Counted from the stretch's first letter, positions 1-9,162 are shown. The stretch is DNA of 64,000 nt from Sulfitobacter sp. THAF37 (GCF_009363555.1 NZ_CP045372.1:2739501-2803500), one strand, 5' to 3'. The notes: a model not told the origin generated them from the letters alone. Numbers and translations: made by a program.

Positions 1-266
1 ATGCGCTTTACGACACGCCCGCGCCACAGGTGCCAACCGGACGCGCCTTTGCCGACATGGTCGAAGACCACTACGACGCCATGCTGGCTTTCTACGGGGC
101 CGACCTGGGCGCTCGGGTCGCCCGCAAGCACCTGGGCTGGTACATGGATACCGTCGACACGCCGGGCGACCTGCGCCGCGCGCTGCTGACCGCCCCGTCC
201 CCCGCAGAGGTGCGCAGGCTGATCCGCACCGCCATGCTGCCCGACGCCGCCCGGGTGGCCGCATGA
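1..266 (+). CDS. dusB: tRNA-dihydrouridine synthase B, C-terminal fragment
   Basis: The window opens inside this gene; the reading frame begins at base 3 and ends with TGA at 264-266, leaving about 87 codons. Dus enzymes use FMN and NADPH to reduce specific uridines of tRNA to dihydrouridine. The visible part is the helical C-terminal tRNA-binding domain, with the run RKHLGWYMD that is typical of the DusB/NifR3 group. The stop overlaps the ntrB start by four bases (ATGA). This nifR3-ntrB-ntrC order is the classical arrangement in Rhodobacter and its relatives, which supports the call although the catalytic barrel lies outside the window. Confidence 0.9.
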   Translation, partial: ALYDTPAPQVPTGRAFADMVEDHYDAMLAFYGADLGARVARKHLGWYMDTVDTPGDLRRALLTAPSPAEVRRLIRTAMLPDAARVAA

Positions 267-1336
267 GCATGGACCTCCAGATCTGGGCCTCGCTGCCGAT
301 CCCCAGCTTCGTGATCGCGCCCGACAACAGCATTGAATCCGTGAACCCCGCCGCCGAAGGCTTTCTCAACGCCTCGGCCAAACATGTGACCGGCGCGCCC
401 GTCTGGGACATGGTGGCGGTCGACGACCCCCTGGAAGAAGCCTTCGTGCGCGCCCGCGAGACCGGCACACCGCTCTTTGTCAATGACATCGACGTGGGGT
501 CCGGCCAGCGCCCGCCGCTGAAATCCTCGCTCCAGATCGCGCCGCTGTCGGGGCGGCCCGGTTACATGCTGATGATGATCAGCCCGCGCGAACTGGCGGG
601 CCGCATGACGCAAAGCCATTCGGTCAAATCCGCCGCCAAATCCGCCATCGGCATGGCCGAGATGCTGGTGCACGAGATCAAGAACCCGCTGGCGGGCATC
701 ACCGGCGCGGCGCAGCTGCTGTCGATGAACCTCAGCGCGGACGAACTGGAACTGACGGATCTCATCGTCGCGGAAAGTCGCCGCATCGTGAAGCTGCTGG
801 AACAGGTGGAGCAATTCGGCAACCTGACCGCGCCGGTGCGCAAACCCGTCAATCTGCACGACGTGCTGGACCGCGCGCGGCGCTCCGCCTTGCTGGGGTT
901 CGGCGCGCAGATGAAGATCATCGAGGATTACGACCCCTCGCTGCCGCCCGCCCTGGGCGACAAGGACCAGCTGCTGCAGGTGGTGCTGAACCTGCTCAAG
1001 AACGCCGCCGAAGCCGCCGGAGAAGGCGGCGGCACGATCCGCCTGCACACCTACTTTGAACATTCCTTCCGCCTGCGCCGGGCCGATGGCACCGGTCAGT
1101 CGCTGCCGCTGCAGATCGAGGTGATCGACGACGGTCCGGGCCTGCCCGAACACATCAAACCGGTGATCTTCGATCCCTTCGTGTCGGGGCGCGAGAACGG
1201 CACCGGGCTGGGGCTGGCGCTGGTCAGCAAGATCATTTCCGAACACGACGGCTGGATCTCGGTGGACAGCACACCGGGCCGGACCGTCTTTCGCATATCG
1301 TTGTCCCGCGCCACGGCGCAGCAAGAGGAGACCTAA
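263..1336 (+). CDS. ntrB: Nitrogen regulation sensor histidine kinase NtrB
   Basis: This 357-residue soluble kinase phosphorylates NtrC when nitrogen is limiting and is normally controlled by PII proteins. It has an N-terminal PAS-like domain (about 1-115), the H box VHEIKNPL with the phosphorylated His at 137, an N box NLLKNAAEA near 246, and G boxes DDGPGLP and GTGLGLAL. No membrane segment is visible, as expected for NtrB. The ATG overlaps the dusB stop by four bases and ntrC starts three bases after its own stop, so the three genes are very probably cotranscribed and coupled. Confidence 0.96.
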   Translation: MSMDLQIWASLPIPSFVIAPDNSIESVNPAAEGFLNASAKHVTGAPVWDMVAVDDPLEEAFVRARETGTPLFVNDIDVGSGQRPPLKSSLQIAPLSGRPGYMLMMISPRELAGRMTQSHSVKSAAKSAIGMAEMLVHEIKNPLAGITGAAQLLSMNLSADELELTDLIVAESRRIVKLLEQVEQFGNLTAPVRKPVNLHDVLDRARRSALLGFGAQMKIIEDYDPSLPPALGDKDQLLQVVLNLLKNAAEAAGEGGGTIRLHTYFEHSFRLRRADGTGQSLPLQIEVIDDGPGLPEHIKPVIFDPFVSGRENGTGLGLALVSKIISEHDGWISVDSTPGRTVFRISLSRATAQQEET

Positions 1337-1339
1337 TTC

Positions 1340-2713
1340 ATGGATGGCACCGTTCTTGTCGCCGATGACGACCGCACGATCCGCACCGTCCTGACCCAGG
1401 CGCTGACCCGCGCGGGCTGCAAGGTGCATGCCACCTCCAGCCTGACCACGCTGATGCGCTGGGTGGGCGAGGGCAAGGGCGACGTGGTCATAACCGATGT
1501 TGCCATGCCCGATGGCAACGGTCTGGAAATGCTGCCGAAAATCTCGCTCGACCGGCCCGACATGCCGGTGATCGTGATCTCGGCCCAGAACACCATCATG
1601 ACCGCGATCAAGGCCGCCGAGGCCGAAGCCTTTGACTATCTGCCCAAACCGTTCGACCTGCCGGACCTGATGAAGCGGACCGCCCGCGCGCTTGACCGAA
1701 AGGGCGCACCGCGCGCGGCACCCGCCAGCCGAACCGCATCGGACGAACGTGACGACCTGCCGCTGGTGGGCCGCACCCCGGTCATGCAGGCGCTCTACCG
1801 GCTGGTGGCGCGGGTCATGAACACCGATCTGCCGGTGCTGATCTGGGGCGAAAGCGGCACCGGAAAATCGCTGATCGGGCGCGCGATCCACGACTTCTCC
1901 GACCGCCGTTCGCTGCCCTTCGTGACCGTGACCGGGGCCGAACTGCAGGACCTCGAAGGACCCGCACGGGTGCTGGCGCGGGTGCGCGGCGGCACGCTGC
2001 TGATCGACGAAATCGCCGACATCGACAAGGAAGTGCAGGCCCGGATCGCGCGGATGATGGACGCACCGGGCGAATATGCGCCGCGCTTTCTGGCGGCCAG
2101 CCAGTCCGACCTTGCCGCCGCGATGAAGGCCGGAACCCTGCGCCGCGATCTTTATTACCGGCTGTCGGGCGCCACCCTGCATGTGCCCGCCCTGCGCGAC
2201 CGGGTGGAGGACATCGACCTCCTGGCCGCGCATTTTCTGGAAAAGGCCGAAGGCACCGGGACCACCGGCCCCCGCCACCTGTCCGAAGGCGCGTCCAAGG
2301 TCTTTGCCAATTACCCCTGGCCGGGCAACGTGCGACAGCTCGAACACGCGATGCGCCAGCTTGCCCTGACCAGCCGCGCGGCGGAAATCTCGCAGGCCGA
2401 GGCCGAGCAGGTGCTGGGCGCGCAGCCCTCGCCCGAACCGCTGAGCACCCAGGCCAATACCGAACGTCTGGGCCAGAGCGTTGAGCGCCACCTGCGCCGC
2501 TACTTCGACCAGCATGGTGCGGTGCTGCCGCCGCCGGGTCTTTATGCGCAGATCCTGCGCGAAGTGGAGGCCCCGCTGATCGAGATCGCGCTTGGCGCGA
2601 CCTCGGGGAATCAGGCCAAATGCGCCGATCTTCTGGGCATCAACCGGAACACGCTGCGCAAGAAAATCACCGATCTCGATATTGAGGTGACACGGGGCCG
2701 CAAAATGATGTAA
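1340..2713 (+). CDS. ntrC: Nitrogen response regulator NtrC, GAFTGA-less type
   Basis: This 457-residue regulator has a receiver domain with the phosphoacceptor Asp53 ([10 protein letters not shown]), an AAA+ domain with Walker A GESGTGKS (170-177) and Walker [10 protein letters not shown] (217-225), and a Fis-type helix-turn-helix near 430-450. Only about a dozen residues separate [11 protein letters not shown] from the Walker B strand. Canonical NtrC has the sigma54-contacting GAFTGA loop there, and here it is deleted. Rhodobacter capsulatus NtrC has the same deletion and activates the housekeeping RNA polymerase rather than RpoN polymerase, so the same mode is inferred here. The gene follows ntrB by three bases. 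Confidence 0.96.
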   Translation: MDGTVLVADDDRTIRTVLTQALTRAGCKVHATSSLTTLMRWVGEGKGDVVITDVAMPDGNGLEMLPKISLDRPDMPVIVISAQNTIMTAIKAAEAEAFDYLPKPFDLPDLMKRTARALDRKGAPRAAPASRTASDERDDLPLVGRTPVMQALYRLVARVMNTDLPVLIWGESGTGKSLIGRAIHDFSDRRSLPFVTVTGAELQDLEGPARVLARVRGGTLLIDEIADIDKEVQARIARMMDAPGEYAPRFLAASQSDLAAAMKAGTLRRDLYYRLSGATLHVPALRDRVEDIDLLAAHFLEKAEGTGTTGPRHLSEGASKVFANYPWPGNVRQLEHAMRQLALTSRAAEISQAEAEQVLGAQPSPEPLSTQANTERLGQSVERHLRRYFDQHGAVLPPPGLYAQILREVEAPLIEIALGATSGNQAKCADLLGINRNTLRKKITDLDIEVTRGRKMM

Positions 2714-2825
2714 AACCGCCACATAACCGTGGCCATCGTGTCTCAGCCAAAGGCGGAGTGCGGTCAGGACCACATAATATGGCGGTTGATGCCCCGGTGC
2801 ATCACATCATCAGGCGAGGTAGCGG

Positions 2826-5072
2826 GTGGCATCCCGGTCACGCAGGATCACGTTGGAGAAACTGGGCCGCCTGCGGCGCGTCAAACGCGTGCGCAATCTG
2901 TCCACGCTGGGCCTGGTCGTGCTGGGGCCGGTGCTGGCCATGGCGACCTATCTCATTCTCGGGCCGCTGGGGCAGGGTGCCAACACGCCCAGCCTGCGGC
3001 TGATCCTTCTGACCGACCTTGTCTATGTCCTGCTGGTCGCGGCGCTGGTGTTGTCGCAGGTGGCGCGGCTGGTCGCGGCGCGCCGCGCGAAATCCGCCGG
3101 GTCGCGTCTGCACCTGCGGCTGACCGGGGTGTTCGCGCTGATGGCGCTGATCCCCACCATCAGCGTCGCGGTCTTTGCGGGGCTGACCGTCAACGTCGGC
3201 CTGGAGGGCTGGTTTTCCGACCGCGTCCGCTCGGTGGTGGAAAGTTCCCTGACCGCCGCGCAGGCCTATGAGGCCGAACAGCGCGAGGGCCTGCGCGAGG
3301 ATGCGGCGGCTCTGGCCCGGTTCATCGACCAGAACACCGGGCCGGGGCGTGTGCTGACCGACCGGCAATTGCTGACCGAAGGTCAGGGCCAGATCCAGCG
3401 CGGCCTGCGCGAGGCCTATCTGATCGACGGCACCGGCCAGATCCGGGCGCGCGGGGCGCGGTCGTATCTGTTCAACTTCGAGCAACCGACCGAACAGCAG
3501 ATCGCCGACTCGCGCGACGCCGACATCCTGGTGATCGAGGATTGGGCCAACAACGAATTCCGCGCGCTGGTGCCGCTTCGGGAGGTGGTGGACCGCTATC
3601 TCTACGTGAGCCGCGATGTGGACGGCGATATCCTGTCGCTGCTTGATGAAACCCAGGAAACCGCGCGGCTCTATCAGCAGCTTGAAGCCGACCGGGGGCG
3701 GCTGCTGTTCGAATTCGGCCTGCTCTACGTCGGCTTTGCGGTGATCCTGATCCTGGCCGCCGTCTGGCTTGGCCTGTGGTTCGCCGAACGGCTTTCGGGG
3801 CCGGTGGGGCGGCTGACCGGGGCGGCGCAGCAGGTCGGCGCGGGCGATCTGGAGGTGCAGGTCCGGGAAGAGGACGGCGACGACGAGATCGCGATGCTGG
3901 GGCGCTACTTCAACCAGATGACCACCCAGCTGCGCGGTCAGCGCGAGGCGCTCCTGGACAACAACCGCCAGATCGAACGCCGCCGCAGGCTTTTCGATTC
4001 GGTGCTGACATCGGTGACCTCCGGGGTGGTGGGGCTGGATCCCGAGGGGCGCGTGACCTTCGTCAACCGGTCCGCCATGCGGCTGCTGGACTGGTCAGAG
4101 GACCAGCAGTCGCTGGCGCTGAGCGTGGCGGTGCCCGAGTTCGGCCCGCTCTTCGACACCCTCTCCGGGACCGGGGCGGAGGCGACCACGGGCGAGGTCA
4201 AGGTGTCGCGCCAGGGCACGATGGAGAACCTGCTGGTGCGCATGGCGACCCGGCGCAGCGACAATGGCAGGCTTGAGGGCTACGTGGTCGCCTTTGACGA
4301 TGTGACGGACCTGGTCAGCGCCCAGCGGATGGCCGCCTGGGGCGACGTGGCGCGCCGCATCGCGCATGAGATCAAGAACCCGCTGACCCCGATCCAGCTG
4401 TCGGCAGAGCGGATCAAGCGCAAGTTCGGCGCGCAGCTGCAGGGCGAAGACGCCGAGCGGCTGGACCAGATGACCAGCGTGATCATCCGCCAGACCGGCG
4501 ATCTGCGCCGTATCGTCGACGAATTCTCCAAGTTCGCCCGGATGCCCGAGCCCGAGACCGCGCAGGAGGATCTTGGCCAGCTCCTGCGCGACGCGGTGCT
4601 GCTGCAACGGGCGGGCCAGCCCGGCGTGCGCATCCGCGACAGCCTGCCCGACGCGCCGGTGCTGGGGCAGGTGGATGCCGCGATGATTTCCCAGGCGCTG
4701 ACCAACCTGATCAAGAACGCCGGGGAAGCCATTGAAAGCCTGCAAGAAAAAGGCGCTCCCGACGATCTGGTGCCGCAGATCAGGGTGGCATTGATACCGG
4801 ACGGGACCACCGCGCGGATCACCATCGCCGACAACGGCATCGGCCTGCCCGAGGACCGGGCACGGCTGTTCGAGCCCTATGTGACGACCCGCAGCGAAGG
4901 CACCGGCCTTGGCCTGCCGATCGTCAAGAAGATCATCGAGGAACATGGCGGCAGCCTGACCCTTGAAAACGCCCCCGTGTTCGAGGGGCAAACCCACTTT
5001 GGCGCGATGGCGGTGATCACCCTGCCGATCGTCCCAGCCCAGACCCCAGCCCAGATGGAGGAAACCGCATGA
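2826..5072 (+). CDS. ntrY: Membrane histidine kinase NtrY
   Basis: This 748-residue sensor kinase pairs with NtrX in alphaproteobacterial nitrogen and redox control. It has three hydrophobic segments near residues 28-47, 58-80 and 98-122, an extracytoplasmic region to about 295, and a fourth segment near 297-320. HAMP and PAS regions follow. The HisKA motif IAHEIKNPLTPIQLSAERI carries His514, then come NLIKNAGEA, DNGIGLP and GTGLGLPI. The start is a GTG; the first 25 residues are basic, as expected before an inward-facing N-terminus. A gap of 112 bases separates it from ntrC, and its stop overlaps ntrX by four bases. Confidence 0.95.
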   Translation: MASRSRRITLEKLGRLRRVKRVRNLSTLGLVVLGPVLAMATYLILGPLGQGANTPSLRLILLTDLVYVLLVAALVLSQVARLVAARRAKSAGSRLHLRLTGVFALMALIPTISVAVFAGLTVNVGLEGWFSDRVRSVVESSLTAAQAYEAEQREGLREDAAALARFIDQNTGPGRVLTDRQLLTEGQGQIQRGLREAYLIDGTGQIRARGARSYLFNFEQPTEQQIADSRDADILVIEDWANNEFRALVPLREVVDRYLYVSRDVDGDILSLLDETQETARLYQQLEADRGRLLFEFGLLYVGFAVILILAAVWLGLWFAERLSGPVGRLTGAAQQVGAGDLEVQVREEDGDDEIAMLGRYFNQMTTQLRGQREALLDNNRQIERRRRLFDSVLTSVTSGVVGLDPEGRVTFVNRSAMRLLDWSEDQQSLALSVAVPEFGPLFDTLSGTGAEATTGEVKVSRQGTMENLLVRMATRRSDNGRLEGYVVAFDDVTDLVSAQRMAAWGDVARRIAHEIKNPLTPIQLSAERIKRKFGAQLQGEDAERLDQMTSVIIRQTGDLRRIVDEFSKFARMPEPETAQEDLGQLLRDAVLLQRAGQPGVRIRDSLPDAPVLGQVDAAMISQALTNLIKNAGEAIESLQEKGAPDDLVPQIRVALIPDGTTARITIADNGIGLPEDRARLFEPYVTTRSEGTGLGLPIVKKIIEEHGGSLTLENAPVFEGQTHFGAMAVITLPIVPAQTPAQMEETA

Positions 5073-6481
5073 GTGATATTCTGATTGTTGACGACGAAAG
5101 AGACATCCGCGAGTTGATTTCGGACATCTTGGAAGACGAGGGATTCGCGACACGGCTGGCGGGCGGCTCGGACGAGGCGATGGCCGCGATCAACACCGAA
5201 CCGCCCGGGCTGATGATCCTCGATATCTGGCTCAAGGACAGCCGGATGGACGGCATCGACATCCTCAAGGCGGTCAAGCGCGACAACCCGGACGTGCCGG
5301 TGGTCATCATCTCGGGCCACGGGAACATCGAAATCGCGGTGGCGGCGATCAAACAGGGTGCCTACGATTTCATCGAAAAGCCGTTCAACATCGACCAGCT
5401 TCTGGTGGTGATCCGCCGCGCCATGGAAACCTCGCGCCTGCGCCGCGAGAACCAGACGCTCAAGCGCAAGGACGTCGCGTCCTCGGACATGCTGGGCAGT
5501 TCGGCCGCCTTCCGGTCGCTGCTGGGCCAGCTCGACAAGGTGACGAAATCAAACGGGCGCGTGATGCTGAGCGGCCCGGCCGGATCGGGCAAGGAAATTG
5601 CGGCGCGCTATATCCACGCCCATTCCAACCGGGCGCAGGCCCCCTTCGTCACCGTGAACTGCGCAGGCGTCGCCCCGGACCGGATGGAAGAAGTCCTGTT
5701 TGGCCGCGAAACCGCCGAGCGGGGAGTGGAATCCGGCGTGCTGGAACAGGCCCACGGCGGGGTGATCTACTTTGACGAGGTGGCGGATATGCCGCTGGGC
5801 ACCCAGTCCAAGATCCTGCGGGTGCTGGTGGACCAGCAATTCACCCGCGTCGGCGGCAACGACAAGGTCAGGGTGGATCTGCGGGTGATCTCTTCGACCA
5901 ACCGTGACCTGGAAGCCGAGATCCGGGCCGGGACCTTTCGCCAGGAGCTGTATCACCGGCTGAATGTCGTGCCGATTGCGGTGCCGTCGCTGGAGGAACG
6001 CCGCGAGGACATTCCGCTGCTTGCCGAACATTTCATCGCGGAATTCAACCGCAGCCAGGGGTTGCCGCAGCGCGCCCTCAGCGACGATGCGATTGCGCTG
6101 ATGCAGACCATGGTCTGGCCCGGCAATGTGCGCCAGCTCAAGAACCTGGTGGAGCGCGTGCTGATCCTGGGCGAGGGGACCGGCCCGATCGAGGCGCGCG
6201 AACTGCCCGGCGAAGAGGACCGCGGCGAAGACGACGGCCGGGTGGTGCTGTCCGGTGCTCTGGCGACCCTGCCGCTGCGCGAGGCCCGCGAGGCGTTCGA
6301 GCGGGAGTACCTGCTGACCCAGATCAACCGTTTCGGCGGCAATATCTCCCGCACGGCGAACTTTGTCGGCATGGAGCGTTCGGCGCTGCACCGCAAGCTG
6401 AAGTCGCTGGGGGTCGTGACCTCGGCCAAGGCGGGGGTGCGGGTGGCCCATGTGGACGAGGAACAGGCGGCGGCGGAGTGA
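5069..6481 (+). CDS. ntrX: Response regulator NtrX
   Basis: This 470-residue partner of NtrY contains a receiver domain with Asp52 (LMILDIWL), an AAA+ domain with Walker A GPAGSGKE (169-176) and Walker B GGVIYFDE (230-237), and a C-terminal Fis-type helix-turn-helix around 415-440 (GGNISRTANFVGMERSALH). The loop between FVTVNCAG and Walker B reads LFGRETAERGVESGVLEQ and has no GAFTGA. This is common for NtrX and argues against classical sigma54 activation. The gene starts within the ntrY stop (ATGA), so expression is coupled. A tandem-repeat array begins 30 bases after its stop. Confidence 0.95.
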   Translation: MSDILIVDDERDIRELISDILEDEGFATRLAGGSDEAMAAINTEPPGLMILDIWLKDSRMDGIDILKAVKRDNPDVPVVIISGHGNIEIAVAAIKQGAYDFIEKPFNIDQLLVVIRRAMETSRLRRENQTLKRKDVASSDMLGSSAAFRSLLGQLDKVTKSNGRVMLSGPAGSGKEIAARYIHAHSNRAQAPFVTVNCAGVAPDRMEEVLFGRETAERGVESGVLEQAHGGVIYFDEVADMPLGTQSKILRVLVDQQFTRVGGNDKVRVDLRVISSTNRDLEAEIRAGTFRQELYHRLNVVPIAVPSLEERREDIPLLAEHFIAEFNRSQGLPQRALSDDAIALMQTMVWPGNVRQLKNLVERVLILGEGTGPIEARELPGEEDRGEDDGRVVLSGALATLPLREAREAFEREYLLTQINRFGGNISRTANFVGMERSALHRKLKSLGVVTSAKAGVRVAHVDEEQAAAE

Positions 6482-6510
6482 ACCGGGGGGCCGTCGGCGT
6501 TGGGCGATCC

Positions 6511-6700
6511 GGGATCGCCCGACATGAGATAGCCGGGGGTCGCTCGATATGAGCCAACCCGGGATCACGCGACATGAGATAACCGGGATCGGTCGACATG
6601 AGACAACCCGGGCTCGCCCGACATGAGATAACCGGGGGTCGCTCGACATGAGATGACCCGGGATCACGCGACGACACTACCCGGGATTGCTCGACATGCC
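6511..6700. repeat. Tandem array, about eight units of 23-26 bp
   Basis: Units start at 6511, 6535, 6561, 6585, 6610, 6634, 6660 and 6683. They follow the pattern GGG, a variable stretch of about six bases, CGACATGAGATAACC, and they diverge by a few bases each. Units of 24 and 25-26 bp alternate, giving a higher-order period of about 50 bp and suggesting that a two-unit block was duplicated. The unit lengths are not multiples of three, so this is not a protein repeat. It begins 30 bp after ntrX and would lie in the 3' untranslated region of a read-through transcript. Confidence 0.9.
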
Positions 6701-6744
6701 CACGCTCTCCTGCACAAGGTTTCTTGGAAATCTCCCCTGCACTA

Positions 6745-6776
6745 ATGAAGACATGTCAAAAATGACATGTCTTCAT
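6745..6776. repeat. 32-bp palindrome, first copy of the shared core
   Basis: The arms ATGAAGACATGTCA and TGACATGTCTTCAT are perfect complements (14 bp each) around an AAAA loop. The same 32 bases occur again inside the larger palindrome at 41089-41138. No T-run follows on either strand, so it is not a standard intrinsic terminator. It also forms the beginning of the first 70-bp repeat. Confidence 0.9.
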
Positions 6777-7030
6777 CTGCAGTGAGCCGGAGAGCGCACT
6801 GAACAAGGGCCCCTGGGACGACATGTCAAATATGACATGTCTTCATCTGCAGTGAGCCGGAGGGCGGACTGCGCAAGGGCCCCGGGGACGACATGTCATA
6901 TATGACATGTCTTCATTTGCAGTGGGCCGGAGGGCGCACTGGGCAAGCGCACCGGGGCCGACCTGTCAAAAATGACATGTCTTCATCTGCAGTAAGCCGG
7001 AGAGCGCACTGGGCAAGGGCACCGGGGCCG
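6751..7030. repeat. Four tandem 70-bp repeats carrying palindromes
   Basis: Units start at 6751, 6821, 6891 and 6961 with an exact 70-bp period. Each unit has three parts: a 22-bp dyad of the form GACATGTCA-N4-TGACATGTC, then CAGTG-N12-CACTG, then a GC-rich GGGCCCC block. The four-base spacer changes (AAAA, AATA, TATA, AAAA) while the arms are kept; in the third copy this gives a perfect 22-bp palindrome. The last copy has one arm change (GACCTGTCA). A 70-bp unit is not a multiple of three, and no open frame with a start runs across all four units. Bases 7031-7175 beyond it hold nothing that I recognise. Confidence 0.92.
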
Positions 7031-7175
7031 AAGCTGTGCCTCGCCCCGCACAGGGGCGCGCCGCGGTGATCCGAAACGCCCGCATCCAGCCTGCGCCCTG
7101 GCATTCGATACGCCACAACGCCCCGTGTTCGACCGGGGCAGATCAGACCGCTGATTTCTCGGAACGCCGCGCCGC

Positions 7176-7649
7176 TCAGCCGCGGTTGACGATCTGAAAG
7201 CTGCCACCGCGGTTGCGGATCACGCAGGCCTGCGGGCCCAGCGCGGGCAGCACGCGCGTGGCGGCGGGCGGCGCGGCACGGGCCACAGTGTCGGGGCAGG
7301 GCGGGATCGACACCGGTGCGTACCCCCTGTCGGCCATGCACTGCCGCTCCACCCTCTTGCGCAGCCCGTCATTGGGATCGAAGCTGACGGTTTCGCCGGG
7401 GATGTAATAGCCGGGGACCACCGTGCAATTTCCGGCCGAATCGCAGCGCCGGCGCGGCGGCACGAATTCGGGGGGCGTCCGCCGCACCTGGGTACTGGCC
7501 GGCACGTCGCGCAGGGCCGCAACCTGACAGGCAGTGGTGTCGCGGTTGAGCCGCTCGACCGAGGCGCCGGGTTTGTAATAGGTGGTCAGCGGTGCACATG
7601 CCGCCACCGAAAGAAGCGCGAGAATCGCGGCCATCGACATCTGTTTCAT
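7176..7649 (-). CDS. Putative lipoprotein of unknown function
   Basis: The 157-residue product begins with a short signal peptide ending in a lipobox, SVAAC, with Cys18 as the acylated residue, so it is probably anchored in a membrane facing the periplasm. The mature part is rich in proline and arginine and has four further cysteines that could form disulfides (around CDSAGNC, RQCMADRGY, PPCPD and ACVIRN). I recognise no domain. It is divergent from trkA with 124 bases between the starts. The frame and the lipobox make it a convincing gene, but the role is unknown. Confidence 0.8.
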   Translation of the reverse strand: MKQMSMAAILALLSVAACAPLTTYYKPGASVERLNRDTTACQVAALRDVPASTQVRRTPPEFVPPRRRCDSAGNCTVVPGYYIPGETVSFDPNDGLRKRVERQCMADRGYAPVSIPPCPDTVARAAPPAATRVLPALGPQACVIRNRGGSFQIVNRG

Positions 7650-7773
7650 ACCGCCATCCTGCCCCCTGTCCGCCGCGAAGGCAATCGCCGCCCCTTGCCA
7701 AGCGGGGCGTCATGTCTTCTAACCGGGGCAGGGCGCGCAGGGCGGTGCGGCTTGGGAAACACGGGGTTCCACC

Positions 7774-9159
7774 ATGAAGGTCATCATTTGCGGTGCGGGT
7801 CAGGTTGGCTGGCAGATTGCCCGCCACCTCAGCGGCGAAAGGAACGACGTCACCGTGGTGGACAGCAACGTCGACCTGATCCGGCGGGCTACCGACACGC
7901 TGGACGTGCAGGGCATCGCGGGCTTCGCGAGCTATCCTGACGTGCTCGACCGCGCGGGCGCCCGCGATGCCGAGATGATCATCGCCGCCACCCATTCCGA
8001 CGAGGTCAACATGGTGACATGCCAGGTCGCCCATTCGGTCTTCGGCATCAACCGCAAGATCGCGCGCCTGCGGTCGCAAAGCTATCTGGATGCGATCTAT
8101 TCCGACCTCTACCGGCGCGACCACATGCCCATCGACGTGGTGATCAGCCCGGAAAAGGAAGTCGCCGCCGCCGCGCTGCAGCGCCTGTCGGCCCCCGCCG
8201 CCTTTGACACGGAGGTGTTCATGGACGGGCAGGCGCATCTTCTGGGCATCACCATCGACCAGGACTGCCCGGTGGTGAACACGCCACTGCGCCAGCTGAC
8301 GGATCTGTTCTCCACGCTGCGGGCGGTGGTGGTCGGCGTGCGCCGGGACGGGACCCTGTTTGCGCCGGAATCCGCCGATCAGCTTTTCGTGGGGGACGAT
8401 ACCTACGTCTTCTGTCATCACGAGGACATCCCCCGCACGATGGAAATCTTCGGCAAGCGGACCTCCAAACAGGAGCGCATCGTGCTCGTGGGCGGGGGCA
8501 ACGTGGGGCTGACCGTGGCCCTGCATCTGGAAACCGGCGCCAGCCGGATGCGGACCAAGATGATCGAAAAGAACCGCAAATGCGCCGAACGCGCCGCCGA
8601 GGCGCTGGAGCGGACCATCGTGCTGAACGGCGACGGGCTGGACGCGGCGCTGCTGGCCGAAGCCGGCATCAGCCGCGCCGATGCGATGCTGGCTGTCACC
8701 GACGACGACAAGACCAACATGCTGTCCTGCGTGCGCGCCAAGGCCGAGGGCTGCCCCTTTACCATCGCGCTGATCAACGATCCCACCCTGGTCCCGCTGA
8801 TGACGCCGCTGGGCATTGATGCCTACATCAACCCGCGGGCCACCACCGTCAGCTCGATCCTGCGGCACATGCGCCACGGGCGGGTGCGCGCGGTCTATTC
8901 CATCGGCGACGCCGAAGCCGAAGTGATCGAGGCCGAGGTGCTGTCGACCTCGCCCATCGCGGGGCGGATGATCTCGGAGATCGAATTTCCCGAAGGCGTG
9001 CTGGTGGGGATGCTGCGCAAGGGCGGCAAGGACGGCAAGATCGTGCGACCCCTGTCCAAGACCCGCATCGACGAGGGCGACACCATCGTGGTTTTTGCGC
9101 TGACGGGCGACGTGGCCAAGGTGGAACAGCTTCTGCAAGTTTCCATCGACTTCTTCTGA
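7774..9159 (+). CDS. trkA: Trk potassium uptake regulatory subunit TrkA
   Basis: This 461-residue cytoplasmic protein has two consecutive RCK-N/RCK-C units. The first Rossmann motif, ICGAGQVGWQIA, is at residues 5-16, and the second, LVGGGNVGLTVALHL, is near 238. TrkA binds NAD(H) or ATP and gates the TrkH channel for potassium uptake. The length matches the two-RCK form of the family. trkH begins three bases after the stop, so the two subunits are encoded together. Confidence 0.96.
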   Translation: MKVIICGAGQVGWQIARHLSGERNDVTVVDSNVDLIRRATDTLDVQGIAGFASYPDVLDRAGARDAEMIIAATHSDEVNMVTCQVAHSVFGINRKIARLRSQSYLDAIYSDLYRRDHMPIDVVISPEKEVAAAALQRLSAPAAFDTEVFMDGQAHLLGITIDQDCPVVNTPLRQLTDLFSTLRAVVVGVRRDGTLFAPESADQLFVGDDTYVFCHHEDIPRTMEIFGKRTSKQERIVLVGGGNVGLTVALHLETGASRMRTKMIEKNRKCAERAAEALERTIVLNGDGLDAALLAEAGISRADAMLAVTDDDKTNMLSCVRAKAEGCPFTIALINDPTLVPLMTPLGIDAYINPRATTVSSILRHMRHGRVRAVYSIGDAEAEVIEAEVLSTSPIAGRMISEIEFPEGVLVGMLRKGGKDGKIVRPLSKTRIDEGDTIVVFALTGDVAKVEQLLQVSIDFF

Positions 9160-9162
9160 GCC

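Noticed and set aside
92..2773. 893-codon open frame on the minus strand opposite ntrB-ntrC
   Set aside because: It is the antisense of two well-recognised genes; long antisense frames are expected at this GC content and its product shows no domain.
6324..6677. Minus-strand frame reading the 24-26 bp array as a repeated peptide
   Set aside because: The unit lengths are not multiples of three, so the peptide repeat is irregular, and the frame runs into ntrX antisense.
6745..6776. Quorum-sensing lux box
   Set aside because: The central dyad is about 20 bp with symmetry like a lux box, but key consensus positions do not match, the site lies downstream of a gene end, and no LuxR or LuxI gene is in the window.
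6745..6776. Intrinsic terminator of ntrX
   Set aside because: The stem is long but AT-rich and not followed by a T-run on either strand, and it lies 260 bases after the stop.
6751..7030. CRISPR-like interpretation of the 70-bp repeats
   Set aside because: The whole 70 bp repeats, including what would be the spacers, and there are only four units and no cas genes.
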